From Sulfuricurvum sp. (GTDB lineage: Bacteria; Campylobacterota; Campylobacteria; Campylobacterales; Sulfurimonadaceae): 16,523 nucleotides of DNA. Below are positions 6,712 through 14,517 of this stretch, one piece after another; position 1 is the stretch's first letter, and each line of letters begins with the position of its first letter. Location of the stretch: the NCBI GenBank assembly GCA_030679635.1, contig JAUXSZ010000184.1:1-16523 (forward strand), read 5' to 3'. The position numbers were made by a program, and so were the translations under genes. The notes under the pieces are model-generated. The model saw only the letters and a program-made list of their open reading frames with translations. It was not told where the DNA came from and searched no databases.

Positions 6712-8854
6712 GTGGATTTTCATAAGCTTAATCACTTGCAGTCTACTTCTAGGAGAAGATCGTGTTGAATTGTTTGGTCTGAATGCAGATACAAACGGAT
6801 CCGTGGTTACGGCTTACGGAAATCCTGTGATGACGTACCAAGATAAAATTTTAACAGCCGAGCGCCTCTCGTATGATCGTAATAGCAGTATTGTAGAGGC
6901 TGAGGGTAATGTCAGTGTGTTTCAGAAGGCAACATACCATGTAATTAGTGATTACTCTAAAGTGAATATGGATACAGATGCCCGCCAATCTAAACCTTTT
7001 TACATGATTGATCATCAAACCGGTTTGTGGGTGAGTACCGCGCAATCGGATGCGTGTGAAAGTCAAATTGATCTTTCCAGCGGAATGGTATCGGGGTGTA
7101 ATTCGACCGATCCTTTATGGAAAATTCGTTTCAGCAGTGCGGATTACAATACCGATAAAATGTGGATGAACCTCTACAATGCCCGTTTATACGTTGAAAA
7201 CATTCCCCTCTTTTATCTCCCTTATTTTGGATATCCTACCGATAAAACTCGTCGTAGCGGTTTGCTAATTCCTACTTTCGGAGCCTCAAGTTCTGAGGGG
7301 TTTTATTATCAGCAGCCTATTTACATTGCACCTCAAAACTGGTGGGATGCAGAGCTACGTCCTCAAATTCGAACATCACGGGGTTCTGGTCTTTACGCAG
7401 ATTTTCGTTTCGTAGATACGGCTTCCTCTTCCGGATCGATCAGGGCAGGTTATTTTAAAGAACAGGCAGCGTATGTATTTGAGCAAGATTTAGCGCATGT
7501 CAAACATTACGGGTACGATATTAATTACCGCCATACCGCCTTTTTGGAAGAGTGGTTTGGTTTAAATATAGAGGGAGAATCAGGTTTATACGTCAATGGA
7601 AGCTGGATGAATGATGTTGACTACCTTAATTTACAAGGAAGTGATGAAACGAAAAGTGTTACCACAAGTCAAATTTTATCACGTATTAATGCGTATTATA
7701 GCAATGAAGATGACTATCTAGGGATGTATCTCAAGCACTATCAATATCTTGACGTAGTCGATAATAGTAAGACTATTCAAATATTGCCTACGCTTAATTA
7801 TCACCATTACTTGGAAAATTTTTTCGGGGACCATCTTCTTTTCAATGCGGATACTTCTGTCACCAATTTTTACAGACCTAATGGAAAGCGGGCTGTTGAA
7901 GGAAATGTGAATATTCCGCTAACACTTCAAACAGGATTATTTGATAATACCATTGATGCGAGCTATACGGCAAATGCCAGCGGCCGTTTGATCGGATTTT
8001 ATGGAAATGTGCAGTCCGGTGAAAGTAATGATCCGTATGAATCGGGAGAATATGCTCAAGTAGACCATACCTTTAAGCTCGGTGCAAATCTTGTAAAGCC
8101 TTATGGTACAACGACGCACGTTATCGCACCTGAAATTGCCTATACGCTTGCAGGGAGCCGCTATTATAATGGGTATTATGATCGATACCATGACGAGTGC
8201 ACTGTAGGGAATACTGATCCTCTATGTGAATTTTATACATTACAAGGTCCAAGCGATACCCTTTCGGTAGGAGTCAATAACTATCTTTTTGAAAAAGGGA
8301 AGCAGACATTGGTAGATCGCCTTTCTCAAAGTTTTCGTTATGGCGGTACGGAGAACTATTACAGTGAATTAATGAATGAACTTGAGTGGAAGATTACACA
8401 GGCCGTTAACTACTACAATGTAACTGCTTTCAATCATGATCGTTCACGTATCACGAAAGAGATCAATACAGTGCGCTATAATGATAACATTGTAATGGCA
8501 AGCGTTAGCCATTATTATACAGATGCATTGCGTATGAATAAAACGGGTGAGAGAGCTGCTTTTTATTCAAGCTATTGGTCAGCCGATGCATCGTATCAAT
8601 ACAATCGTCACTACCGTATTTTCGGTCTTTTAGCATATGACTACCGAGAGGATCTTATGAAACGAAGTGAAATTGGCTTTATGTATTCCCAGAGATGTTT
8701 AGACTTCGGTCTGCGTTTTGTCCAAAACAATCGTCCTGTCTTAACCAATGCCAATGCGAGCGATTCCGTCAATGATTCCTATGTTTTTATTACGCTTATT
8801 TTGAAACCGATTGGCGGTTCTGCATTTAATTACAAAATCACCAATCACCAATAG
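6704..8854 (+). CDS. lptD: LPS-assembly protein LptD
   Basis: The outer-membrane barrel that inserts lipopolysaccharide into the outer leaflet. 716 residues from ATG 6704, chosen because it gives a signal peptide (Lys3 followed by WIFISLITCSLLLG); an upstream ATG at 6674 would put hydrophilic residues ahead of it. An LptA/OstA-like periplasmic domain spans about 25-115, with VVTAYGNPVMTYQDKILTAE and VEAEGNVSVFQ. The family signature YLPYFGYPTDKTRRSGLLIP (171-190) leads into the C-terminal barrel (about 195-716), rich in alternating aromatic strands. Cysteines beyond the signal peptide fall at 118, 132, 499, 508 and 665, without the adjacent Cys pair near the C-terminus used by E. coli for inter-domain disulfides. 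Overlaps the RDD gene by 8 bases; mlaD follows. Confidence 0.93.
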   Translation: MGKWIFISLITCSLLLGEDRVELFGLNADTNGSVVTAYGNPVMTYQDKILTAERLSYDRNSSIVEAEGNVSVFQKATYHVISDYSKVNMDTDARQSKPFYMIDHQTGLWVSTAQSDACESQIDLSSGMVSGCNSTDPLWKIRFSSADYNTDKMWMNLYNARLYVENIPLFYLPYFGYPTDKTRRSGLLIPTFGASSSEGFYYQQPIYIAPQNWWDAELRPQIRTSRGSGLYADFRFVDTASSSGSIRAGYFKEQAAYVFEQDLAHVKHYGYDINYRHTAFLEEWFGLNIEGESGLYVNGSWMNDVDYLNLQGSDETKSVTTSQILSRINAYYSNEDDYLGMYLKHYQYLDVVDNSKTIQILPTLNYHHYLENFFGDHLLFNADTSVTNFYRPNGKRAVEGNVNIPLTLQTGLFDNTIDASYTANASGRLIGFYGNVQSGESNDPYESGEYAQVDHTFKLGANLVKPYGTTTHVIAPEIAYTLAGSRYYNGYYDRYHDECTVGNTDPLCEFYTLQGPSDTLSVGVNNYLFEKGKQTLVDRLSQSFRYGGTENYYSELMNELEWKITQAVNYYNVTAFNHDRSRITKEINTVRYNDNIVMASVSHYYTDALRMNKTGERAAFYSSYWSADASYQYNRHYRIFGLLAYDYREDLMKRSEIGFMYSQRCLDFGLRFVQNNRPVLTNANASDSVNDSYVFITLILKPIGGSAFNYKITNHQ

Positions 8855-8863
8855 GGGTACATG

Positions 8864-10261
8864 ATGAAACTGGAAGCGAAAATAGGTCTTTTTGTCGTAA
8901 TGGCGCTAGGTGCATTACTGGTGTTATCAACCCAGGTGACATCGCTTGGGAAATGGGGGCAAAGCGGCTATCCGATTCAAGCCTATGTAGAGGATGCTTC
9001 AGGAATCGAAAAACAGACTCATGTTTTGATGAATGGTGTTACGGTTGGTGAAGTTCAAGAAATAACGATTGAGGGAAAGCGTGTTCGGCTGAGCCTGTTG
9101 ATCAACGATGGGGTCAAAATACCTGACGATTCTTCAGTTATGGTTGTTCAAGAGTCGCTGTTGGGATCGAAAGTATTAAATATTGCAGTGGGAGATGCGC
9201 AGAGTACTCTCAAAAAAGACGGAGTACTGCTCCAATCGAAACGATACGCGTCATTCGATCAAACGAGTGATTCGGTCAATGAGGCTGCCAAAGAGATGGA
9301 ACTTTTGTTGCATGATTTTAGAGAAACGTTGGACGGAGAACATCGTAAGGCGATTCAAGAGGCGATTATTGCGTTTCGGGATGTTGGGGTAAATCTGAAT
9401 GGGGTGATTGGAGACAATCGTGAAAATCTCCACTCGGCGATTGCCAATTTCAAAGAGATGAGTTCCGGATTTAGCCAAACTGCCGATACGGTTAATAGAG
9501 ATTTACCTGAAATTATGAGCCGTGTCAATTCGTTAACCACCCGGTTGGATAATCTCAGCGGCTCTTTGGAGCATAAACTCCCAGAAGCGGTTGATAAATT
9601 TACCACTATTGAAGACAATGTGAGCGCAATATTGGCGGAGAATCGTACAGGAATCAAAAAGACGGTCTCTTCAGCCGAAACCTTTTTCAAAAGCGGTGAA
9701 GAGGCATTTGGAAAAGTCGATGCGATGCTCTCAACTTTTACTACCAGCGAGCTGCAAGTAGCGATGCATTCGGATTATATGATGAGGGATCAATACGCAA
9801 AAATATACTTAGGAATCACCTATTTACCGAATCCTGAAACGTACTATATGTTTGATCTTGTCAGTACGGATGATTATTCCATACCGAATAAACTTCCCGG
9901 ATTACATGAGAAAAGCTCTAGACTCTACTCAGCGCAGTATGGAAAACGCTTTGATGACTTTTTGCTTCGCTTCGGGGCGATTGAATCGACGGGCGGCGTC
10001 GGGGTCGATTACTTTATGAAGCATGATCGTTTGAAAATATCAGGAGAAGCATTTGACTTTAATGCGCAAAATGACCTTCGAAGTGATCGTGCCCACCTCA
10101 AAGCGCAATTGCGTTACCAAATGCTCAAGCATTTGGAAGTGTACGGGGGCTGGGATAACTTCCTCAATTCAAAATCACAAAATCTTTTCTTAGGATTGGG
10201 TCTACGGTTCATCGATAATGACATAAAATACACCTTTGGTGCAGCATCAATGGCGAAATAA
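8864..10261 (+). CDS. mlaD: MlaD-like MCE protein with C-terminal beta-barrel-like domain
   Basis: Substrate-binding MCE protein of a Mla-type lipid transport system. 465 residues: an N-terminal membrane anchor (about 6-23, uncleaved), one MCE domain (about 36-112, with YVEDASGIEKQTHVLMNGVTVGEVQ and VVQESLLGSKVLNI), a helical, probably coiled-coil stretch (about 132-290), and about 170 residues of alternating polar/aromatic strands (about 296-460; for example YAKIYLGITYL, FLLRFGAI, HLKAQLRYQM, NLFLGLGLRF). Simple MlaD proteins are near 180 residues, so about 280 are extra. The tail resembles an outer-membrane barrel of some 10-12 strands. AGGGG at 8853-8857 favours ATG 8864; ATG 8861 is the alternative. 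No mlaE, mlaF or mlaB is in the window. The MCE call is secure; the barrel reading is inference. Confidence 0.88.
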   Translation: MKLEAKIGLFVVMALGALLVLSTQVTSLGKWGQSGYPIQAYVEDASGIEKQTHVLMNGVTVGEVQEITIEGKRVRLSLLINDGVKIPDDSSVMVVQESLLGSKVLNIAVGDAQSTLKKDGVLLQSKRYASFDQTSDSVNEAAKEMELLLHDFRETLDGEHRKAIQEAIIAFRDVGVNLNGVIGDNRENLHSAIANFKEMSSGFSQTADTVNRDLPEIMSRVNSLTTRLDNLSGSLEHKLPEAVDKFTTIEDNVSAILAENRTGIKKTVSSAETFFKSGEEAFGKVDAMLSTFTTSELQVAMHSDYMMRDQYAKIYLGITYLPNPETYYMFDLVSTDDYSIPNKLPGLHEKSSRLYSAQYGKRFDDFLLRFGAIESTGGVGVDYFMKHDRLKISGEAFDFNAQNDLRSDRAHLKAQLRYQMLKHLEVYGGWDNFLNSKSQNLFLGLGLRFIDNDIKYTFGAASMAK

Positions 10262-10287
10262 ATAGAATTAATAAAAATGGGGAAACA

Positions 10288-12465
10288 ATGAAATACGATA
10301 TCGAATTAGCATTAAACAACAAGCAAGAGTCCTATGCTCTGAATCAAGTAGCGGCGCAAGCCAACGGTGCCGTGTGGCTTAAATCAGGGAATACGGTTAT
10401 TTTGGCGACAGTAGTCATGGATGAAACCCATTTCGTGGATGAAGACTTTTTACCTTTAACGGTGCAGTACATCGAAAAAAGCTACGCAGCAGGGAAGTTT
10501 CCAGGAGGTTTTATCAAGCGCGAAACAAAACCAAGTGATTTTGAAGCGCTCACCTCACGGATTATCGACCGCTCATTGCGCCCCTTATTTCCAAAAGGAT
10601 TTGCGAATCCGATTCAAATCTCCGTATTGGTCCTCAGCGCCGATGTCGATGCCGATTTACAGGTATTAGGACTCAATGCCGCATCGGCTGCATTGTATAT
10701 TTCGGACATTGATATTTTTAATTCCGTCACCGGTGTGCGCGTGGCAAAAATCGACGGAGAGATTGTTTTCAACCCAAAACACAGCGATCTTGAAAACAGT
10801 ACGTTTGATCTCTATTTGGCAGGGAGCAAAGAGGACATGCTGATGATCGAGATGCAGGCACTCGGAAGCGATGAAGCGCAGATGCTCGATGTGGGCTTGG
10901 TCGATCCTTTTATTGATCCGATAATGGCATCTCAAGCCATTCTTATGCGTCAATCCAATGCGATGGGTGAAGACGAGCTGATCGATGTATTGGCGCAGGC
11001 TCAAGCCGTTCTTCGAGAAGCAAATACGATGTACGAGGAAGCCTTCCAGCCGTATGCTAAAGCGCCCTTTGAATTGCAGTGTGTTATCAAGGAAATTGAT
11101 GCCCAAATGAGCGACTATGTTGTCGTCAATCATACGGATGATCTAAAGCGCGGCATCAGCCAAATGGCAAAAACGGAACGTTCAACAGCCCTTAGGACGA
11201 TTCGCAAAGCCGTTTTGTGCGAAAAACCGCAGTGGGACGAGCATGAGCTTAAAAAAGCGATTGAACAGGTTAAGCGGTCCATGGTTCGTGCCCAAATTTT
11301 GGATGAAAACGTACGAGCCGATGGGCGTAGTTTACGAGAAGTACGTCCGATTAGTATTGAAACAAACGTATTGCCAAGCGCACATGCGTCGGCCCTCTTT
11401 ACACGCGGCCAAACGCAGGCGCTGGTCGTGTTAACGCTAGGGGGTGCCAAAGATGCCCAAATGTATGAAGGGCTCACGGATCGCGGTACGCAAAACGAAG
11501 GGTTTATGGTTCATTACAACTTCCCTGGATTCAGCGTAGGAGAAGCGTCGCCGATCGGTGCGCCAAGACGTCGCGAGTTGGGACATGGAAATCTGGCTAA
11601 GCGAGCATTGGAGGGGGCATGTGTTCGTAACGGACAAACGATACGCCTTGTCTCTGAAATTCTAGAGTCAAACGGCTCATCGTCGATGGCCACGGTATGC
11701 GGCGGCTATATGGCACTACGCGCCGGAGATATTGAGGTGTGTGACCCGATCGCCGGCGTTGCCATGGGGATGGTTCAAGAGGGGAACCGTCATGCAATTT
11801 TGACCGATATCATGGGGCTAGAGGATCACGATGGAGATTTGGATTTTAAAGTAGCCGGTTCAAAAGCGGGGATTACGGCCATGCAGATGGATATCAAGCT
11901 CGGAGGGATCCATTTGGATGTCCTCAAAGAGGCGCTCTATCAAGCAAAAGAAGCACGTGCTCACATCATTGACATCATGATGGCATCGGAAGAAAATATC
12001 GAACTCAACGAGGGGACATTGCCGAGTACCGATTTGTTCCATGTTGATCCGAGCTTTATAGGGGATATTATCGGTCAAGCGGGTAAAACAATTCGAGAGA
12101 TCATTGAGCGCTTTGACGTTGCAATTGATATTGATAAGAAAAAAGGTTCGGTTAAACTTACAGGCAAGAACAGAGAAGGGATTAAAGGGGCACGTGAGCA
12201 TATTGAAGGGATCACAAGCGGCTTAACTCCGGTAGAAAAAGTGGAGTACAATGTCGGTGATGTAGTGCAGGGAAAAGTCAAAAAGATCGTTGACTTTGGA
12301 GCATTTATCGAACTTCCGGGAGGAATTGACGGTCTTATCCATATTTCAAAACTTTCCGATGGGCATGTGGGCCGTGTGAGCGATGTCCTCAAAGAGGGGG
12401 ATGAGTTGATGGTTGAGATTGTTGAGTTTAAAGGAAATAAAATTGGATTGGGCAGAGCTAAGTAA
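10288..12465 (+). CDS. pnp: polyribonucleotide nucleotidyltransferase (PNPase)
   Basis: 3'-5' phosphorolytic exoribonuclease of mRNA decay, a ring-shaped trimer. 725 residues with the full domain order: first RNase PH domain (about 10-145), alpha-helical domain (about 240-325), second RNase PH domain (about 340-555), KH domain (about 583-645, with GDIIGQAGKTIREI) and S1 domain (about 655-722, with GKVKKIVDFGAFIEL). The phosphate site SNGSSSMATVCGG (461-473) and the catalytic aspartates Asp513 and Asp519 (by alignment with E. coli Asp486 and Asp492) are present, so it should be active. GGGGA sits 5 bases before ATG 10288. The start is 26 bases after the MCE gene, so it can share its transcript. 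A 10-bp hairpin covers the stop codon. Confidence 0.98.
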   Translation: MKYDIELALNNKQESYALNQVAAQANGAVWLKSGNTVILATVVMDETHFVDEDFLPLTVQYIEKSYAAGKFPGGFIKRETKPSDFEALTSRIIDRSLRPLFPKGFANPIQISVLVLSADVDADLQVLGLNAASAALYISDIDIFNSVTGVRVAKIDGEIVFNPKHSDLENSTFDLYLAGSKEDMLMIEMQALGSDEAQMLDVGLVDPFIDPIMASQAILMRQSNAMGEDELIDVLAQAQAVLREANTMYEEAFQPYAKAPFELQCVIKEIDAQMSDYVVVNHTDDLKRGISQMAKTERSTALRTIRKAVLCEKPQWDEHELKKAIEQVKRSMVRAQILDENVRADGRSLREVRPISIETNVLPSAHASALFTRGQTQALVVLTLGGAKDAQMYEGLTDRGTQNEGFMVHYNFPGFSVGEASPIGAPRRRELGHGNLAKRALEGACVRNGQTIRLVSEILESNGSSSMATVCGGYMALRAGDIEVCDPIAGVAMGMVQEGNRHAILTDIMGLEDHDGDLDFKVAGSKAGITAMQMDIKLGGIHLDVLKEALYQAKEARAHIIDIMMASEENIELNEGTLPSTDLFHVDPSFIGDIIGQAGKTIREIIERFDVAIDIDKKKGSVKLTGKNREGIKGAREHIEGITSGLTPVEKVEYNVGDVVQGKVKKIVDFGAFIELPGGIDGLIHISKLSDGHVGRVSDVLKEGDELMVEIVEFKGNKIGLGRAK

Positions 12466-12481
12466 TTTTTTAGCTCCTCCC
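12450..12481 (+). repeat. stem-loop overlapping the pnp stop codon
   Basis: GAGCTAA (12455-12461) pairs perfectly with TTAGCTC (12470-12476) over an eight-base loop. GGG (12450-12452) and CCC (12479-12481) add three pairs across a 2x2 internal loop. There is no T-run behind it; the atpE -10 box follows at once. It could protect or process the pnp 3' end rather than act as a classic intrinsic terminator. Confidence 0.6.
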
Positions 12482-12484
12482 TAT

Positions 12485-12490
12485 TATAAT
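12485..12490 (+). promoter_or_regulatory. -10 box of the atpE promoter
   Basis: A perfect TATAAT lies at 12485-12490 in the gap after pnp. Transcription would start near 12497 and give a leader of about 60 bases ahead of the atpE ATG at 12558. No -35 box is apparent. A dedicated promoter fits a c subunit that is needed in many copies per enzyme. Confidence 0.7.
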
Positions 12491-12557
12491 TCCGCATACG
12501 AAGTGATAAGTAGGGAAACTATCCGAACAGACTTTGATTTTAACAATGGAGATTAAC

Positions 12558-12920
12558 ATGAAAAAAATTCTTTTTCTTATGGCTGCATTCGCAGCTGCGG
12601 CATTCGGTGCTGAAGAAGTAGTAGCAGTTGTTGAAACTGCAGTTGCTGCTCCTGTTGTTGCTGATGTTGCAAATCAAACACTTAAGGCGTACTCAATGAT
12701 CGCTGCGGGTGTTGGTCTTGGTTTGGCTGCACTTGGTGGTGCTATCGGTATGGGTAACACTGCTGCTGCAACTATCGCAGGTACTGCACGTAACCCAGGT
12801 CTTGGCGGAAAATTGATGACAACTATGTTCATCGCTTTAGCTATGATCGAAGCGCAAGTTATCTATACATTGGTAATCGCTCTTATCGCTCTTTACGCAA
12901 ACCCATATTTGGTAGCGTAA
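12558..12920 (+). CDS. atpE: F-type ATP synthase subunit c
   Basis: Proteolipid of the membrane rotor ring. 120 residues from ATG 12558, chosen because TGGAGA lies 5 bases upstream. Two transmembrane helices form the hairpin: the first (about 45-70) carries the glycine-rich GLGLAALGGAIGMGN, the polar loop holds the conserved ARNPG (77-81), and the second (about 86-112) carries the ion-binding Glu98 in ALAMIEAQVIY. The residue after Glu is Ala, not the Ser/Thr of sodium-binding rings, so proton coupling is likely. The protein begins with a signal-like stretch (MKKILFLMAAFAAAAFGAEE) and a 20-residue Ala/Val linker, making it about 40 residues longer than the E. coli subunit. It stands apart from the other atp genes, as is known in Campylobacterota. 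Confidence 0.96.
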   Translation: MKKILFLMAAFAAAAFGAEEVVAVVETAVAAPVVADVANQTLKAYSMIAAGVGLGLAALGGAIGMGNTAAATIAGTARNPGLGGKLMTTMFIALAMIEAQVIYTLVIALIALYANPYLVA

Positions 12921-12939
12921 GTTACAGAATAAACCTCAT

Positions 12940-12969
12940 GGTCGGCTTCGGCTGATCACTTTCTTTTTT
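12940..12969 (+). terminator. intrinsic terminator after atpE
   Basis: A 7-bp stem (12940-12946 with 12951-12957, two G-U pairs) closed by a TTCG tetraloop is followed by a T-rich tract at 12960-12969. It lies 20 bases after the atpE stop and directly ahead of the tRNA gene. Since no separate tRNA promoter is evident, partial read-through may supply the tRNA. Confidence 0.75.
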
Positions 12970-12973
12970 ATAT

Positions 12974-13058
12974 GCGGTCGTGGTGGAATGGTAGACACGC
13001 TACCTTGAGGTGGTAGTGCCTTACGGGTGTGGGGGTTCAAATCCCCCCGACCGCACCA
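12974..13058 (+). tRNA. tRNA-Leu (anticodon GAG)
   Basis: An 85-base class II tRNA with encoded CCA. Acceptor stem GCGGTCG (12974-12980) pairs with CGACCGC (13048-13054), then discriminator A13055 and CCA at 13056-13058. Anticodon stem CTACC/GGTAG (13000-13004 and 13012-13016) closes the loop TTGAGGT with anticodon GAG at 13007-13009, reading CUC and CUU. A long variable arm follows, and the T-arm is GGGGG-TTCAAAT-CCCCC. All elements of tRNA-Leu are present. Confidence 0.97.
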
Positions 13059-13098
13059 TCTTTTTTCTCCCTTTATTACAACTCAAAAATTTCTTTTT

Positions 13099-13104
13099 TA
13101 TAAC
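13099..13104 (+). promoter_or_regulatory. candidate -10 box for the rhodanese gene
   Basis: TATAAC at 13099-13104, one base from consensus, lies in the T-rich gap after the tRNA and would give a leader of about 79 bases to the ATG at 13190. No -35 box is seen. This is a motif match only. Confidence 0.35.
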
Positions 13105-13189
13105 ACCTGTTTCCTCCCTTTAGTCAAGAATGTTTTTTTAAGTCCACTTCCGTTACCATCTAGCAATATTACAGTATAGAGGTAAATTT

Positions 13190-14098
13190 ATGAAGAAGAT
13201 AATCGTATTGTGCGTGTTGGCAGCAGCAAATTTATTGGGGTGGAATGCACTTCAAAGCACGGCACAAGTTGCAAGTCAGCTGAATGATCCAAAAGTTATC
13301 ATTGTTGATGTATCGGAGAGTGAGACCTATAAAAAAGAAGGGCACATTCACGGAGCACTTCATACCGACATCGGTGCGTGGAGATCAGCGCACGAAAAAC
13401 ACTTCTTACTCAAAACTCCTGATGAAATACAAAAACATATGCGCTCATTGGGGATAAATACCGATTCTAATGTCATTTTGTATGGCCATTTGGGCTCTGC
13501 CAAAGATCTTCTGCACAGTACCTACATTTATTGGGCTATGAAGCATTACGGTACACGCAATGTGGCCATTATGGATGGCGGATTAGAGCAATGGAAATCG
13601 GAGAAGCGTTTTGTCCTCAATGATGAAGTACGCGCTCCTGAGGGAAATTTTACGGTACAGGTTGCCCCTGAAATGGTTGTTGATTTGCCGTATGTAAAAC
13701 AAAATATTGGAAAAATTCCGATGATTGATGCGCGTCCCGCAGAGATCTATTTCGGGGTAACTTCCTCCAACGGCGTTGAGAGGTTGGGTCATATTCCGGG
13801 GGCGATGAGCTATTTTTGGACCTACAGCATCACGCCGGAGTTGAAAGTTAAATCGAGAGAAACGCTTAAAAAGATTTTCAGTGAGGGATTTGGTTTGAAG
13901 CAAAACCAAGAGATTATTGTTTATTGCACCGGCGGGCTAGAAACATCCTTTAACTATTTTGTCCTTAGCGGTATTTTAGGATACACACATATGCGGTTGT
14001 ACGACGGCTCGATGCGTGAATGGGGTAACCGCCAAGAGACCCCAATGGTTCAGTACCGATGGGAGGAGTTTCATCCTCTCGTTGAAGTGATTAAATAG
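13190..14098 (+). CDS. exported tandem-rhodanese sulfurtransferase
   Basis: 302 residues beginning with a Sec-type signal peptide (MKKIIVLCVLAAANLLG), so it should be periplasmic. Two rhodanese domains follow. The first (about 24-145) has DVSESETYKKEGHIHGALHT but His100 in LYGHLGSAKD where a catalytic cysteine would be, so it is inactive. The second (about 160-295) has IDARPAEIYFG, GHIPGAMSY and the active-site loop YCTGGLETS with Cys246, then the structural block LYDGSMREWG. This is the thiosulfate/3-mercaptopyruvate sulfurtransferase architecture; the loop does not tell the donor. In a sulfur-oxidising relative it could handle thiosulfate or polysulfide, which is inference. AGAGGT lies 7 bases before the ATG. 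It stands alone. Confidence 0.9.
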   Translation: MKKIIVLCVLAAANLLGWNALQSTAQVASQLNDPKVIIVDVSESETYKKEGHIHGALHTDIGAWRSAHEKHFLLKTPDEIQKHMRSLGINTDSNVILYGHLGSAKDLLHSTYIYWAMKHYGTRNVAIMDGGLEQWKSEKRFVLNDEVRAPEGNFTVQVAPEMVVDLPYVKQNIGKIPMIDARPAEIYFGVTSSNGVERLGHIPGAMSYFWTYSITPELKVKSRETLKKIFSEGFGLKQNQEIIVYCTGGLETSFNYFVLSGILGYTHMRLYDGSMREWGNRQETPMVQYRWEEFHPLVEVIK

Positions 14099-14128
14099 GA
14101 AAAAAATTTGAGGAATTTTTAAAGGGTT

Positions 14129-14137
14129 TGGTATAAT
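14129..14137 (+). promoter_or_regulatory. extended -10 promoter of the acidic protein-exonuclease unit
   Basis: TGGTATAAT at 14129-14137 is a perfect extended -10 (TGnTATAAT). Transcription would start near 14144, about 21 bases ahead of the ATG at 14165. An A/T-only inverted repeat lies just upstream (14102-14120) and may act as an upstream A/T element. Confidence 0.75.
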
Positions 14138-14164
14138 AAGATACTTAGAATACAAGGGGCAATT

Positions 14165-14515
14165 ATGGCTTATATCGAACAACTAAAGCATTTAATACAA
14201 AATGAGCTTATTCCCGATGTTGAGGATCATGTCGACGAGCTTTTTGAGGGGATTGCGTCGGCAAAAGATGCGACGACAGAAGAACGAAATCAGCTCGAGG
14301 ACATGCAAGCACTTCGTGACGAGTACAAAGAACTTCTCAAAGAGCTACAAAGCGGTGACATTGATGAAGAAGAGGCAGAGCAACTCTACACGGAGCTTAC
14401 CGCAATGCGTACTGAGGGTGAAGAGGACGATGAACCGTACGATGACGAGGATGATGAAGAGGACGAAGACGATTACGACATCTTTGATCACGATAAAGAG
14501 GATGATCAGTATTAA
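14165..14515 (+). CDS. small highly acidic protein of unknown function
   Basis: 116 residues that I do not recognise as a named family. Residues 1-80 are predicted helical, with heptad-like Leu/Ile spacing (IEQLKHLIQNELI, LRDEYKELLKELQ) and probably form a short helical hairpin or coiled coil. Residues 84-116 are almost only acidic, 23 Asp/Glu out of 33, with a few Tyr. There is no signal peptide or membrane segment, so it should be cytoplasmic. It has a perfect promoter and a strong AAGGGG ribosome site 5 bases before the ATG, and the exonuclease gene starts 2 bases after its stop. The context suggests a partner or regulator of that nuclease, perhaps through nucleic-acid-like charge; this is a guess. 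Confidence 0.85.
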   Translation: MAYIEQLKHLIQNELIPDVEDHVDELFEGIASAKDATTEERNQLEDMQALRDEYKELLKELQSGDIDEEEAEQLYTELTAMRTEGEEDDEPYDDEDDEEDEDDYDIFDHDKEDDQY

Positions 14516-14517
14516 GG

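Noticed and set aside
10666..11133. A 155-codon minus-strand open frame inside pnp
   Set aside because: It lies wholly within well-conserved PNPase coding sequence and shows no start signal or recognisable motif.
14102..14120. AAAAATT...AATTTTT hairpin as terminator of the rhodanese gene
   Set aside because: It is made of A-T pairs only and sits just upstream of a strong promoter; an A/T-rich promoter element is as likely.
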